In this document: positions 1 to 7,982 of the stretch, piece by piece
How the letters are laid out: every line of letters begins with the position of its first letter
Numbering within the stretch: position 1 is the first letter of the stretch
Translations under genes and position numbers: made by a program
Notes under the pieces: model-generated
What the model was told of the DNA's origin: nothing
The model's input: the letters and a program-made list of their open reading frames with translations, nothing else
The model's database searches: none
NCBI GenBank assembly: GCA_902826835.1
Contig: CADEGH010000046.1
Coordinates: 1 to 38,624, forward strand
DNA length: 38,624 bases
DNA from: an uncultured bacterium
Lineage (GTDB): Bacteria > Planctomycetota > GCA-002687715
Reading direction: 5' to 3'

Positions 1-157
1 GGACCGCCGTTTCGCCGGGCGCAACCCCGGTCGTTTCGGCAACAAGCCGCGTCTTCGCATGATCGGTGACGACGCTCGTCGACGCGCTCGCGGACGCGAG
101 AATGAGCGCCAGAGCCCCGGAAACAAGCGCCCCCGGCAAATACGTCAGCAGCCGCAT
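1..157 (-). CDS. N-terminal fragment of a DsbD-like disulfide reductase or thioredoxin-family protein (partial)
   Basis: Only the first 52 codons are in the window; the gene runs off the left edge. The translation opens with a signal-peptide-like stretch (residues 1-24: Arg at position 2, then a hydrophobic run ending in small Ala/Ser residues). The next segment, THAKTRLVAE-like with VAPGE after it, resembles the start of the periplasmic domain of DsbD-family proteins, which pass electrons to periplasmic thiols. It lies 93 bp downstream of the SapC gene on the same strand. The ATG at 157 is the first clear start after the SapC stop. The identification rests on a short segment and is tentative. 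Like its two neighbours it appears proteobacterial, unlike the rest of the window. Confidence 0.45.
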   Translation of the reverse strand, partial: MRLLTYLPGALVSGALALILASASASTSVVTDHAKTRLVAETTGVAPGETAV

Positions 158-249
158 CCGGAATTGATTACGCGAGGCCGCGCCCGCCGCCAATATCGGC
201 CGCGCCCGGCCCTGACCGTCTCGCCAAGTCGTGAACCCCGCGCCTGCGG

Positions 250-1047
250 TCAGGACAGTCTTTGGCCCGCAACCGCCTCGATCTCGGTCATGTTGAAGCG
301 CTGCATGCGACGCGAGATGAGGCTCCGCCAGTTCGCGAGCGAAATGAGGTGCGAGTAGAGAACCGGCAGCACGTTCATGCGGCGCAGCTCCAGGAATTGT
401 TCATCCGTGAGCGCATTAAGCCTTTGCTCGTCGACGCCGAAATATTGCGCGAACGGACGCGGCTCGCTGGCGCCCGCCGGCGTATATTGGGCGGTCTGTC
501 CCTGAATGATGTCGAATTTCTTCAAATGCGTCATCACCTGTTCAGTGAGGCGCCGGTCCTGTTCATAGGTCTTGGTGAATTCCATCGCCTGTTTGGCGAA
601 CTCGCTCATCTCGCCATTCTCGAACAGCTTGCGGCCTGCGGAGCGCGAGAGCCCCTCATAGGCGGCGTCCATCACAAGCGCCATGCGCTCGCCGCCGCCG
701 GATTCGCCAGCGAGCGCGAACGGGTAGCGGCGCAAATAGCCGGGGATATAGGCTTGCTGCTCCCAATTGCCGTTGTCGTCGACAAAGAGGTTGAATTCGC
801 TGTTAAGGCCGAGAACGGCGATCGGCAGCGGCTCTTCCTTCGACATGAAGACGACCGGATAATATTTGCTCGCTTCCGGGATTTCAGAAACAGTCAATGG
901 AATGGCGCGAATCTTCGCGCAAAACGCGAACGGCTTGGGCGCGGCGTCAAGGCCGAGATCGCCATGGGCCTGACGGCTCAAGAGCTCTGGCCGCTCGAAC
1001 AGGAACATCTTGCCGGTGACTTGCGGCGCGATCGGGGTCTGGCTCAT
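250..1047 (-). CDS. SapC family protein
   Basis: A 265-residue protein that I recognise as SapC family. The family is named after a Campylobacter S-layer-associated protein; it is common in proteobacteria and its molecular role is poorly defined. The family pattern is visible in the conserved segment around residues 60-110 (PVVF-type strand, a stretch ending in LNSEFNLFVDDNG, then W and the YIPGYLRRYPFAL motif) and in the C-terminal helical part with repeated Leu/Arg. The frame is open upstream to 1218, but the ATG at 1047 is preferred: a GAGGA Shine-Dalgarno lies just upstream, and the 57 residues of the longer form are Arg/Pro-rich and unlike the family. The gene lies between a hydrolase tail and a DsbD-like start on the same strand. 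This trio is typical of alphaproteobacterial DNA and does not fit the genome that follows. Confidence 0.85.
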   Translation of the reverse strand: MSQTPIAPQVTGKMFLFERPELLSRQAHGDLGLDAAPKPFAFCAKIRAIPLTVSEIPEASKYYPVVFMSKEEPLPIAVLGLNSEFNLFVDDNGNWEQQAYIPGYLRRYPFALAGESGGGERMALVMDAAYEGLSRSAGRKLFENGEMSEFAKQAMEFTKTYEQDRRLTEQVMTHLKKFDIIQGQTAQYTPAGASEPRPFAQYFGVDEQRLNALTDEQFLELRRMNVLPVLYSHLISLANWRSLISRRMQRFNMTEIEAVAGQRLS

Positions 1048-1165
1048 AAATTCCTCGAAAATCAAACTTTGAAGCGGCGTCCGTCGCCTGCGGCCGGACC
1101 GTCCGGCGAAGTCGCGCGTCGCCTTAGCAAAAAGGGCGACGCCGTCCAAGGCCGCCCGACAAGAA

Positions 1166-1378
1166 TCATTCAGGCGCCAGAAATCCGGCGGCGGCGGCCG
1201 GCGCCTCGAACGGCGCAAGGTGCGATACGCCCTCGATCATTTCGACAACAGCGCCAAGCCGCTGCAATCGCCGGATCGACGCCGCCGCCGTCGTCGACGA
1301 GGGATGGCGGGCCGCGAGCACGGCGACGGGCGCCGGCGCCTTCGCGATCGCGCCAAAGAAATCGGCGGGGGGCGCCCC
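1166..1378 (-). pseudogene. C-terminal fragment of an alpha/beta hydrolase, cut at a probable assembly join
   Basis: About 64 C-terminal residues resemble the end of an alpha/beta hydrolase. There is a strand (PVAVLAAR), an amphipathic helix (IRRLQRLGA), a second strand, and then the G-x-SHLAPFE-P motif whose His would be the catalytic histidine of the Ser-Asp-His triad. Upstream of about 1378 the translation turns into Gly/Pro/Arg low-complexity sequence, because the DNA becomes runs of C, and no further hydrolase sequence can be read. Either the gene is truncated by an assembly join here or the base calls are poor. The stop codon lies 118 bp upstream of the SapC start. Confidence 0.5.
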
Positions 1379-1664
1379 CAAATTAGCGGCCCCCCAGCCC
1401 CGCCCCCCCCCCCCCACGCAGCCGCCGGCTCGCCTGATCCGCGTTCCCCCCGCCCCAATCCCACCGCCCCCCCCCGACACCCTCACGACTCTCGTGCCGC
1501 TGCCAATGGCGTCGTCATTGGGTCGAAGCCCCATCCGTCATAAAATGCCGTCTCAATCGCCGAATCCTGCACCGCAGGAACGGGGGACCCGATCTTCGGG
1601 GCGCATCGCTTCTCAAGCGTAGGACACTCTTCCGTCCGAGCCCGTCAGCTAACCTCGTAGGCGC
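1379..1664. other. C-homopolymer-rich junction with no credible gene
   Basis: The DNA from about 1380 to 1480 contains a C13 run (1403-1415), a C9 run near 1467 and several C5-C6 runs, giving only low-complexity Pro/Gly/Arg translations on both strands. On the left the genes look proteobacterial; on the right the planctomycete-like genome begins. This is the expected appearance of a chimeric contig joined through low-quality sequence. From about 1545 to 1664 the sequence is ordinary but holds no gene that I can support. Confidence 0.55.
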
Positions 1665-1695
1665 GTGGAAGAGGAGTGTCTTCTCGATTCCTCGA

Positions 1696-1720
1696 GAGTC
1701 TCCTCGCAATCTGGAGACTC
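1696..1720 (+). promoter_or_regulatory. Hairpin overlapping the ribosome-binding site of the TrkH/KtrB gene
   Basis: A perfect 8-bp inverted repeat (1696-1703 with 1713-1720) and a 9-nt loop sit directly in front of the ATG at 1725. The GGAG at 1713-1716, the best Shine-Dalgarno for that start, is inside the 3' arm and would be paired when the hairpin forms. It could be a translational control element, but nothing else supports a ligand or thermosensor role. Confidence 0.35.
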
Positions 1721-1724
1721 GCCC

Positions 1725-3125
1725 ATGAGCGAGAAGGCCCACGTTCCGTCCAAGTCCGATCCGTCCTCCCGCTCCACCATCGTTCGCCGCGTCCTTTTGA
1801 GCCCTCGGTGGTATGGCCGCTTCCTTCGCCGGCTGGATCCCGCTCGCTCAGTCCTCCTCGGCTACCTGACGTACGTGCTCGTCGGCGCGGGCCTGCTCGC
1901 GCTGCCGATCAGCCGCCGACTCCCCGATGTGTCCCTCCAAGACCAAGTGTTCGTGGCCACCTCCGCGGTGTCCACGACCGGTCTCTCCACCGTGAGTGTC
2001 AGCCAAACCTACACCGGGTTTGGCCAGTTGATCATCCTGGTTTTGATCCAACTCGGCGGCATCGGCTACATGACGATGGGTTCGTTCATCGCCCTTTCGA
2101 AGAGCCGAGAACTCAGCAACTCGCGCAGTCGCATCGGAACGGTGGTGTTTAGCCTCCCCGCCGAGTACCGCGTGGACAAGTTTGTCCGCAGCGTCATGAA
2201 GTTCACCCTCGTGATCGAGGTCCTCGGGGCCATCGGCTTCTATGCGATCTTCCGGAGTGCGGGCGTCGAATCTCCGCTTTGGAGTGCCATCTTCCACAGC
2301 GTCTCTTCGTTTTGCACGGCCGGTTTTTCTCTGTACGACACGAGCTTCGAGGGATACGCCGACCATATTCCACTCAACCTCCTCGTCGCGACGCTCAGCT
2401 ACCTGGGCGCAATGGGCTTCATCGTCTGCATCGACTTCTCGCGGAAGTGGCGCGGCAAGGTCGAGAGGGTGACGCTCACGACGCGCATCATCCTGACCAT
2501 GACCCTCCTCATGGCGGCAGCGAGCACCGCCGCGCTCTTTTTCACCGAACCGTCCTTCTCGGACCGGAGCCCGAGTGCGCGCGGCTGGGCTTCGTTCTTC
2601 CAAGCGATGTCCGCCATGACCACCGTCGGGTTCAACACCGTCACCATGAGCACCCTTTCGAACGCGAGCGTGCTCGTGCTCCTGGTTCTCATGTTCGTGG
2701 GAGCGTCCCCCTCGGGGACCGGCGGCGGCGTCAAGTGCACGACCATCTCCGCGATCGGAGGGGTCATGAGCAGCACGATGCGCGGTTCCCCCCGAATCCT
2801 GCTCGCCGGCCATGCGATTCCCTTGCCCCGCATCTGGAGCGCCGTCTCCACGGTCGGTTTCTACATCGTCGCGCTGACCGCGGGGACCTGGCTGTTGGAA
2901 CTCGCCGAGCCTTCCGAATTTCGGGCCAACCTCTTCGAAGCGGCCTCAGCCCTTGGGACCGTAGGCCTGAGTCTCGGAATCACCAGTGGGTTGTCGGTCG
3001 CAGGAAAGTGGATCGTGATCGCGCTGATGTTCCTCGGAAGAGTCGGCCCGGTCACCTTCAGCCTGGCCCTATTCGCCCGACCGATCGAGGAAGAACCCCA
3101 CGAAACCACCGACCTCGCGGTCTGA
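1725..3125 (+). CDS. TrkH/KtrB-family potassium uptake protein
   Basis: A 466-residue inner-membrane cation channel of the SKT superfamily, which takes up K+ (sometimes Na+-coupled) with a cytoplasmic RCK partner. All four pore loops are visible: STTGLST (83-89), CTAGFS (197-202), TTVGFNT (299-305) and GTVGLSLG (411-418), each with its filter glycine. The intramembrane gate segment with SGTGGGVK (330-337) and the C-terminal GRVGPVTF (438-445) are typical of KtrB. The frame is open to an upstream start at 1665, but the ATG at 1725 has a GGAG nearby and gives a normal length. No KtrA-type RCK gene is adjacent; the next gene, 49 bp downstream, is a K+/H+ antiporter with its own RCK domain. K+ influx and efflux may therefore be handled by neighbours. 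Confidence 0.92.
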   Translation: MSEKAHVPSKSDPSSRSTIVRRVLLSPRWYGRFLRRLDPARSVLLGYLTYVLVGAGLLALPISRRLPDVSLQDQVFVATSAVSTTGLSTVSVSQTYTGFGQLIILVLIQLGGIGYMTMGSFIALSKSRELSNSRSRIGTVVFSLPAEYRVDKFVRSVMKFTLVIEVLGAIGFYAIFRSAGVESPLWSAIFHSVSSFCTAGFSLYDTSFEGYADHIPLNLLVATLSYLGAMGFIVCIDFSRKWRGKVERVTLTTRIILTMTLLMAAASTAALFFTEPSFSDRSPSARGWASFFQAMSAMTTVGFNTVTMSTLSNASVLVLLVLMFVGASPSGTGGGVKCTTISAIGGVMSSTMRGSPRILLAGHAIPLPRIWSAVSTVGFYIVALTAGTWLLELAEPSEFRANLFEAASALGTVGLSLGITSGLSVAGKWIVIALMFLGRVGPVTFSLALFARPIEEEPHETTDLAV

Positions 3126-3174
3126 CTCCCATAGTTGGAACTCCCGTCGCGGCGGGGGAGACTGTTCGATCGTC

Positions 3175-4923
3175 ATGGAACACCTCCCCTTCATCGCCAC
3201 CATCACCGCGGCATTCACGGCGGCGTGGGTGCTGGGCCTCGTGGCCCAAGCTCTGAAACTCTCGCCGATCGTCGGTTACCTGCTCGCCGGAGTGGTCATC
3301 GGGCCCTACACGCCGGGGTTTGTCGGCAACGCCGACCTCGCGCACGAGCTGGCCGAGGTGGGAGTCATCCTGCTCATGTTCGGAGTCGGTCTGCACTTCC
3401 ACTGGCAGGATTTGTGGGCAGTGCGCCGGATCGCCCTCCCGGGCGCCCTCGGCCAAACCGCGGTCGCGACGCTCTGCGCGGCCGCCCTGCTCCCGGCCTT
3501 CGGGATGAGCTTCCGGGAGGGCGCGGTCTTGGGGCTCGCGCTGGCCGTCGCCAGCACCGTCGTGCTAATGCGCATGCTCATGGCCGCCGGGCGGATGGAG
3601 TCCGCGGAGGGGCACATTGCGGTCGGCTGGCTCTTGGTCGAGGATCTGCTCACCGTCCTGGTTTTGGTCCTGATTCCCGTGTTCGGAGCGAACCGCGACC
3701 CGAGTCAAAGCGTCCTGGCCGCCCTCGGCTGGTCGGCCGCCAAACTGGTGGCCTTGGTAGTCGTGGTCGCGTACGGCGGATCTCGAGTGATCCCGTGGAT
3801 GCTCGTCCAGGTGGCACGCCTGCGATCGCGCGAGCTCTTCACTCTGACGGTGCTGGTCTGCTCGATCGCGATCGCCGCCGGTTCCTACGCGCTGTTTGGA
3901 GCATCGATGGCTCTCGGAGCATTCCTGGCGGGTATGGTGGTGGCCCAGTCCCCACTCAGTCACCAAGTCGCCGCCGACATCCTCCCCCTCCGCGACGCCT
4001 TCTGCGTGCTCTTCTTCGTGGCGGTAGGCATGCTCTTCGATCCGGGTTTCTTGGTCGAGCGGCCCGGCCTCTTCTTGGCGGTGCTCGCGTTGATCACGGT
4101 CGTCAAACCTCTCGCCGCCCTCTTCATCGTCCGCGCCTGCGGATACTCCCCGCGGGTGGCGATCACGGTCGCCCTCGGACTCGGTCAGATCGGCGAGTTC
4201 TCGTTCATTCTGTCGGAGGTCGCCCAGTCGGCCGGGCTCATGGGCAAGGCCGGTCACCACGCGCTGGTGGGCGCAGCGATCTTTTCGATCACCCTCAACT
4301 CGCTCTTCGCCTCAAGACTCGACCGGATTGAAAGCTGGCTCCGAACTCACCCCGGGCTTTGGCGTTGGCTCGGAGCATCGCGGCCTCCGGTCGCGGCCAG
4401 CGCGAGTTCCCCACAAACTCGACCGGCTCCACCCGACGCCATCATCGTCGGCTATGGCCCCGTTGGCCGCGCGGTGGATCTCCTGCTGCGAGAGGCGGGG
4501 CGTCGGACGCTGATCATCGACCTCAACGCCGATACGGTTCGAGAACTGTCACAAGCCGGGCGGTCGGCGCTTTTCGGCGACGCCTCGAATCACCACATCC
4601 TCGCAGAGGCCCGGGTCGCGCAGGCCTCCCATCTCGTGGTCACTCTTCCTGACAGCGGAACCAACGCGGCGGTGATCGCCGCGGCGCGGCACCAGAATCC
4701 CAATCTCCGCATCCACGCTCGGGGCCGCTACCTGAGCGACTGCGGCGCTCTCGAAAGTGTGGGGGCGAATGGCGCCGTCCTCGAAGAAGTCGAAGCGGCC
4801 GTCGCCCTGGCTCGCACCGTCCTTCGGGATGCGGTGCCGGACCACCCCGCCGAGGACCGCGCGGTCGATGAGCTGCGAACCCGTCTCTTGGCGGTCACGC
4901 CGCCGCCGGTCTCTTTGATCTGA
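3175..4923 (+). CDS. CPA2-family K+(Na+)/H+ antiporter with C-terminal RCK/TrkA-N domain (KefB/YbaL type)
   Basis: A 582-residue protein with about a dozen hydrophobic segments in residues 1-385, matching the monovalent cation:proton antiporter-2 family. Family features are LAGVVIGP (37-44), the GVGL segment near 70, the acidic VED site (155-157) expected for cation/proton exchange, and the GQIGEFSF segment (337-344). After a Pro/Ala linker a Rossmann RCK (TrkA-N) domain begins, with GYGPVG (426-431) and Asp449 at the end of strand 2, which should bind NAD(H) or another nucleotide to gate transport. Such proteins export K+ under stress. The start at 3175 gives a hydrophobic first helix; its GGGGAG is rather far upstream (about 17 nt). 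It probably forms a unit with the K+ uptake gene before it. Confidence 0.9.
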   Translation: MEHLPFIATITAAFTAAWVLGLVAQALKLSPIVGYLLAGVVIGPYTPGFVGNADLAHELAEVGVILLMFGVGLHFHWQDLWAVRRIALPGALGQTAVATLCAAALLPAFGMSFREGAVLGLALAVASTVVLMRMLMAAGRMESAEGHIAVGWLLVEDLLTVLVLVLIPVFGANRDPSQSVLAALGWSAAKLVALVVVVAYGGSRVIPWMLVQVARLRSRELFTLTVLVCSIAIAAGSYALFGASMALGAFLAGMVVAQSPLSHQVAADILPLRDAFCVLFFVAVGMLFDPGFLVERPGLFLAVLALITVVKPLAALFIVRACGYSPRVAITVALGLGQIGEFSFILSEVAQSAGLMGKAGHHALVGAAIFSITLNSLFASRLDRIESWLRTHPGLWRWLGASRPPVAASASSPQTRPAPPDAIIVGYGPVGRAVDLLLREAGRRTLIIDLNADTVRELSQAGRSALFGDASNHHILAEARVAQASHLVVTLPDSGTNAAVIAAARHQNPNLRIHARGRYLSDCGALESVGANGAVLEEVEAAVALARTVLRDAVPDHPAEDRAVDELRTRLLAVTPPPVSLI

Positions 4924-5076
4924 CCGAGCGGACAGAGGGTCTTGGGGTACGGGGCTCCCTTTCAGCAATTGCGGACTTAGCCAAGCTCTACGGAAGCCCC
5001 TTTGACTGCCTGGCCCCAGTTGCACTACGCTCCCATCGGATTCCCAACCCGTCAGCAAACCCCGAGACGTCCTGCC

Positions 5077-6576
5077 ATGCAATTTGTGAAGGCGCTCCTT
5101 GTTTCGGCCCTCTGTTTGGCCGCCACCTCGCTCGCTCAGGTCACCTACTACCACGGTGATCCCAACCCCGTGACCGGGGGAAGCAACACCATTCCCTGGT
5201 CGCAACCCAACGGCTACACCACGTTGCACGTCTACAAAGCGGCGCAGCTCTTGGCCGCCGGAGTCTCGCCGGGCGCCGTGCTCACCGACTTCGCGATCAA
5301 TCCGAGTTCGGGCACCATGGGGACCTACAACGCTCCCATGGCGCGCATGCTGATCGGCCACGTCATCGCCGATCCACTGCTCCCCACGACCTGGGAAGCC
5401 AACCTCGACACCCCGACCGTGGTGCACGATCTCACTTCCGGGCCCTACACTTTCCCGTGGACCATCAGCACCTGGGTATCCCTCCCGGGCTTTCTCGCCG
5501 CCGGGTTCGCCTGGGATGGCGTGCGCGACATCGGTGTCTACTTCACCTCCTCGGCGGGGACGTCAGGCACCTTCAGCTCTCGCCAACCCGGCCTCAATGC
5601 CCGTTTCGGAGTCACCGTCCACAACGCCACGAACAGCACGCCCACGACCACCGGGTTCTTCGCGATGAAGGCGCGTATGGTCTTCACCGGGACACCGATC
5701 CAAACGAACAGCCCTGAGGCCACGATGACCGCCAATGGATCCGGGGCCGCCCTGTACCTCTATGGAAACGAGACGCTCGACCTGAGCATCACGTCGACCA
5801 CCGCCGCGGGTCAGCCCTTTTTCCTCGCTTACTCCCCGACCCGACTCGGAGGCAGTCTGTCGATTCCTCCCCAGGCGCTGGACATCGGCAGCCCCTTCCT
5901 CGGATTCGCGGACACGTTCCTCCTGATTCCCGGTGGCACGACCTCCCTGGTTGCCGGCCCCATCCTCCCCCTCGCGGCCCTGGATGGACTTGGGAACTTT
6001 TCTCTCCCGTTGCCCTTGCCCTGCGGTGTCTCGTTCCCACGGCTTTTCCTGCAGTCGGTCCTCATCGATCCGACCGCCCTGCCAACCGGCCTGCGGGTTA
6101 CGGGAAGTCCCTCCTTCGATCTCAAGCCCGGCTGCCGATTCGCTAGCGCTGACCTCTTCCCCATCGCCATCCCGGACGCCGGCGCCGCCATCACCTCGAC
6201 GGTCACGGTCCCCTTCGGCACTCCGATTTCCGACCTCGACGTTCTCGTCGACATCACCCACCTGAACCACAGCGATTTGACGATCACCCTGGACAATGGC
6301 ACCACCACCATCAATCTGATGCTGGCGGGACCGGTCGACGCGACCGACCTCGGGGGCCGGTACCAGTTCAGCGACGAGTCCCCGCTCGACATTCAGACCG
6401 CGGGACTCCAATCGGGAACCCTCATCGTCCCCGGGCGTTACCTCGCGGAGGCGAGCCTCACCGCCTTCGACGGATTGGATGCGGGCGGGACTTGGACCCT
6501 GTCCGTCACCGACACCGTCACCGCCTCCACCGGATCTCTGACCGGCTTCTCGCTCGTCGTCAACGGCACCGAGTGA
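5077..6576 (+). CDS. Secreted protein with a C-terminal proprotein-convertase P-like domain
   Basis: A 499-residue secreted protein. Residues 1-21 form a signal peptide ending at a SLAQ-like cleavage site. Residues about 21-205 are a beta-rich domain also present, clearly homologous, in the minus-strand gene at 10667-12307 (shared NTIPW, NGYT, LLAAGV, GAVLTD, HDLTSGP and FPWT motifs). Residues about 210-345 are a hydrophobic beta module related to the C-terminal modules of other secreted proteins here. Residues about 350-499 resemble a P domain (P/Homo B): strands ending in LDVLVDITHLNHSDLTITL, a GG-YQFSDE segment, and the closing AGGTWTLSVTD...GSLTGFSLVVNG pattern. P domains in bacterial exoproteins are usually accessory folding or adhesion domains. 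No catalytic domain is seen. The ATG at 5077 places the signal peptide at the N-terminus, so upstream starts are rejected. Confidence 0.75.
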   Translation: MQFVKALLVSALCLAATSLAQVTYYHGDPNPVTGGSNTIPWSQPNGYTTLHVYKAAQLLAAGVSPGAVLTDFAINPSSGTMGTYNAPMARMLIGHVIADPLLPTTWEANLDTPTVVHDLTSGPYTFPWTISTWVSLPGFLAAGFAWDGVRDIGVYFTSSAGTSGTFSSRQPGLNARFGVTVHNATNSTPTTTGFFAMKARMVFTGTPIQTNSPEATMTANGSGAALYLYGNETLDLSITSTTAAGQPFFLAYSPTRLGGSLSIPPQALDIGSPFLGFADTFLLIPGGTTSLVAGPILPLAALDGLGNFSLPLPLPCGVSFPRLFLQSVLIDPTALPTGLRVTGSPSFDLKPGCRFASADLFPIAIPDAGAAITSTVTVPFGTPISDLDVLVDITHLNHSDLTITLDNGTTTINLMLAGPVDATDLGGRYQFSDESPLDIQTAGLQSGTLIVPGRYLAEASLTAFDGLDAGGTWTLSVTDTVTASTGSLTGFSLVVNGTE

Positions 6577-6612
6577 CCTTAGTTCCGCGACTAGCGCGGC
6601 CGACCCGGCCCT

Positions 6613-6671
6613 GGGGTTTTTCCCCCGAGTAGGCCATCCGGCTCGGTGGGGAGGAGTCCGCAAACGCGGAC
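6613..6671. terminator. Two small hairpins downstream of the P-domain gene
   Basis: GGGG-ttttt-CCCC at 6613-6625, followed by a 6-bp perfect stem at 6656-6671 (GTCCGC, AAAC loop, GCGGAC). They lie between the P-domain gene and the hemerythrin gene and may end transcription. There is no clear T tract after either. Confidence 0.3.
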
Positions 6672-6783
6672 CCTCACTCACCCACGGCGAGCCCGCCTCC
6701 TCCACTTCCGCGGGTAATTCCGCGGGGCTCCCGGTTGTCGCTTGCGGCATGGCGATTGCGATCCCGGTCTTCGGAGATCGCCC

Positions 6784-7374
6784 ATGAGGCTCACTGCCAC
6801 CCTTCTCGAAGAGCACCGCATCATCGAGGTGGTCCTCGAAGTGCTCGACCAGTTGGCAATCGAGGCCGAAGACCACTGCCTCGACCCCAAGGTGGCCGAG
6901 GGCGCGCTCCACTTTCTCGGCGAGTTTGCCGACCGGTGCCATCACGGCCGCAAGGAGGAGCGCCTGATCGCCGCCCTCGAAGTGAAGAGCCCGGGCAACA
7001 CCCACCTCGCCCTGGCCCGGATGCGGGAAGAGCACGACCTCGGGCACCAAATCTTCCTCGCCCTGCGCGACACGATGGGCCAAGACCCCCACCCAGGTGG
7101 GTTCGCTCGGCTGGCGCGGGCCTACGCGATGCAGGTGCGTCAGCACATGGCCCACGAAGAGCGCTGGCTCTTCCCGTACGCCGAGACGACCCTCTCCGAC
7201 TCCGACAAGGAACGGCTCGCCGCCGAGTTCGTGGCGTTCGATCCCGTCACCAAGGAGCCGATCCTGCACGAGAAGCTGATCGCCGAAGCGGTCGCGATCG
7301 CCAAACACCAGCAAGCCACGACCGCGGGGCCGAAACTTCGACTGGATCGCCGCGGCGAGTCGAGCTCCGGCTGA
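6784..7374 (+). CDS. Hemerythrin-domain protein
   Basis: A 196-residue soluble protein whose first 130 residues form a hemerythrin HHE-type four-helix bundle. The candidate di-iron ligands are His11 (EEHR), His53/His54 with Glu58/Glu59 (CHHGRKEE), His84 and His88, and His121, His124 with Glu125 (HMAHEE). Such bundles bind O2 or NO, or act in iron/redox sensing and in repair of oxidative or nitrosative damage. The start at 6784 has a GGAG about 9 nt upstream; the in-frame ATG at 6742 lacks this and adds a non-conserved peptide. The gene leads a block of Rieske, cytochrome b and octahaem cytochrome c genes on the same strand, with a 53-bp gap, so a role with respiratory O2/NO chemistry is a reasonable inference. 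Confidence 0.88.
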   Translation: MRLTATLLEEHRIIEVVLEVLDQLAIEAEDHCLDPKVAEGALHFLGEFADRCHHGRKEERLIAALEVKSPGNTHLALARMREEHDLGHQIFLALRDTMGQDPHPGGFARLARAYAMQVRQHMAHEERWLFPYAETTLSDSDKERLAAEFVAFDPVTKEPILHEKLIAEAVAIAKHQQATTAGPKLRLDRRGESSSG

Positions 7375-7427
7375 TCGCGATCCTCCCGGCCGCGCAGCGA
7401 CTGACCAGACCCTCTCGAGACCAAACC

Positions 7428-7982
7428 ATGGCGCACTCCCACTCCGACCCTTCACCGCCCGCCACTCCCGCTCCCGGCGGGCGTCGCGACTTCCTCTCCA
7501 AAGCGAGTGGGATCGCCATGATCGGCGGCTTGGCCGCCGGTTACGGCACCTTCGCCCACGTGGCCGGCCGCTATCTGTACCCTTCCAAGAAGGACACGAG
7601 CGGGTGGTTTTTCGTCGCGACCACCGACACCTTCCCTCCCGGGTCGTCGCGCCTCTTTCAGTCTCCCGATGGGGCCAAAATCACCATCGCCCGCCAATCC
7701 GAGGACCTCGGGGCGGGCTTTTTGGCCCTTTCGAGCGTCTGCCCGCACCTCGGTTGCCAAGTGCATTGGGAGGGCCACAACCGGCGGTTCTTTTGCCCGT
7801 GCCACAACGGCACCTTCGATGCGACCGGCAAGGCAACGGGAGGACCTCCCGCCGAGGCGGGTCAGTCCCTCCCCACCTTCCCCCTGAAGGTGGAAGGCAA
7901 CCTCGTCTTCATCAACCTCGCCCTCACCACCGCGGACGCGGGTCCTCCGCCCGCCGCCGGTCCCGAAGCGGAGACACGCTGA
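7428..7982 (+). CDS. Rieske [2Fe-2S] protein of a cytochrome bc-type complex
   Basis: A 184-residue membrane-anchored Rieske protein. A twin-arginine motif (RRDFL, 19-23) precedes a single hydrophobic segment (about 28-48), as in Tat-exported Rieske subunits. The cluster-binding motifs are CPHLGC (105-110) and CPCHNG (123-128): Cys105, His107, Cys123 and His126 should ligate the [2Fe-2S] cluster, with Cys110 and Cys125 forming the stabilising disulfide. The protein moves electrons from quinol at the cytochrome b Qo site to a c-type haem. Its stop codon shares one base with the start of the cytochrome b gene, so translation is probably coupled. The ATG at 7428 gives the correct N-terminus; the frame is open further upstream but that part is a shadow of the hemerythrin gene. 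Confidence 0.94.
   Translation: MAHSHSDPSPPATPAPGGRRDFLSKASGIAMIGGLAAGYGTFAHVAGRYLYPSKKDTSGWFFVATTDTFPPGSSRLFQSPDGAKITIARQSEDLGAGFLALSSVCPHLGCQVHWEGHNRRFFCPCHNGTFDATGKATGGPPAEAGQSLPTFPLKVEGNLVFINLALTTADAGPPPAAGPEAETR

Noticed and set aside
262..1386. Long plus-strand open frame opposite the SapC gene
   Set aside because: It is Arg/Ala-rich, has no domain and exactly mirrors the SapC and hydrolase genes; a shadow produced by high GC content.
1403..1475. C13/C9 runs near 1400 as another phase-variable tract
   Set aside because: They lie in the probable assembly join, in no supportable gene, and are better explained by poor sequence.
5563..7455. Long minus-strand open frame opposite the P-domain and hemerythrin genes
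   Set aside because: Composition is Gly/Arg/Glu-rich without motifs; both plus-strand genes under it have clear domains.
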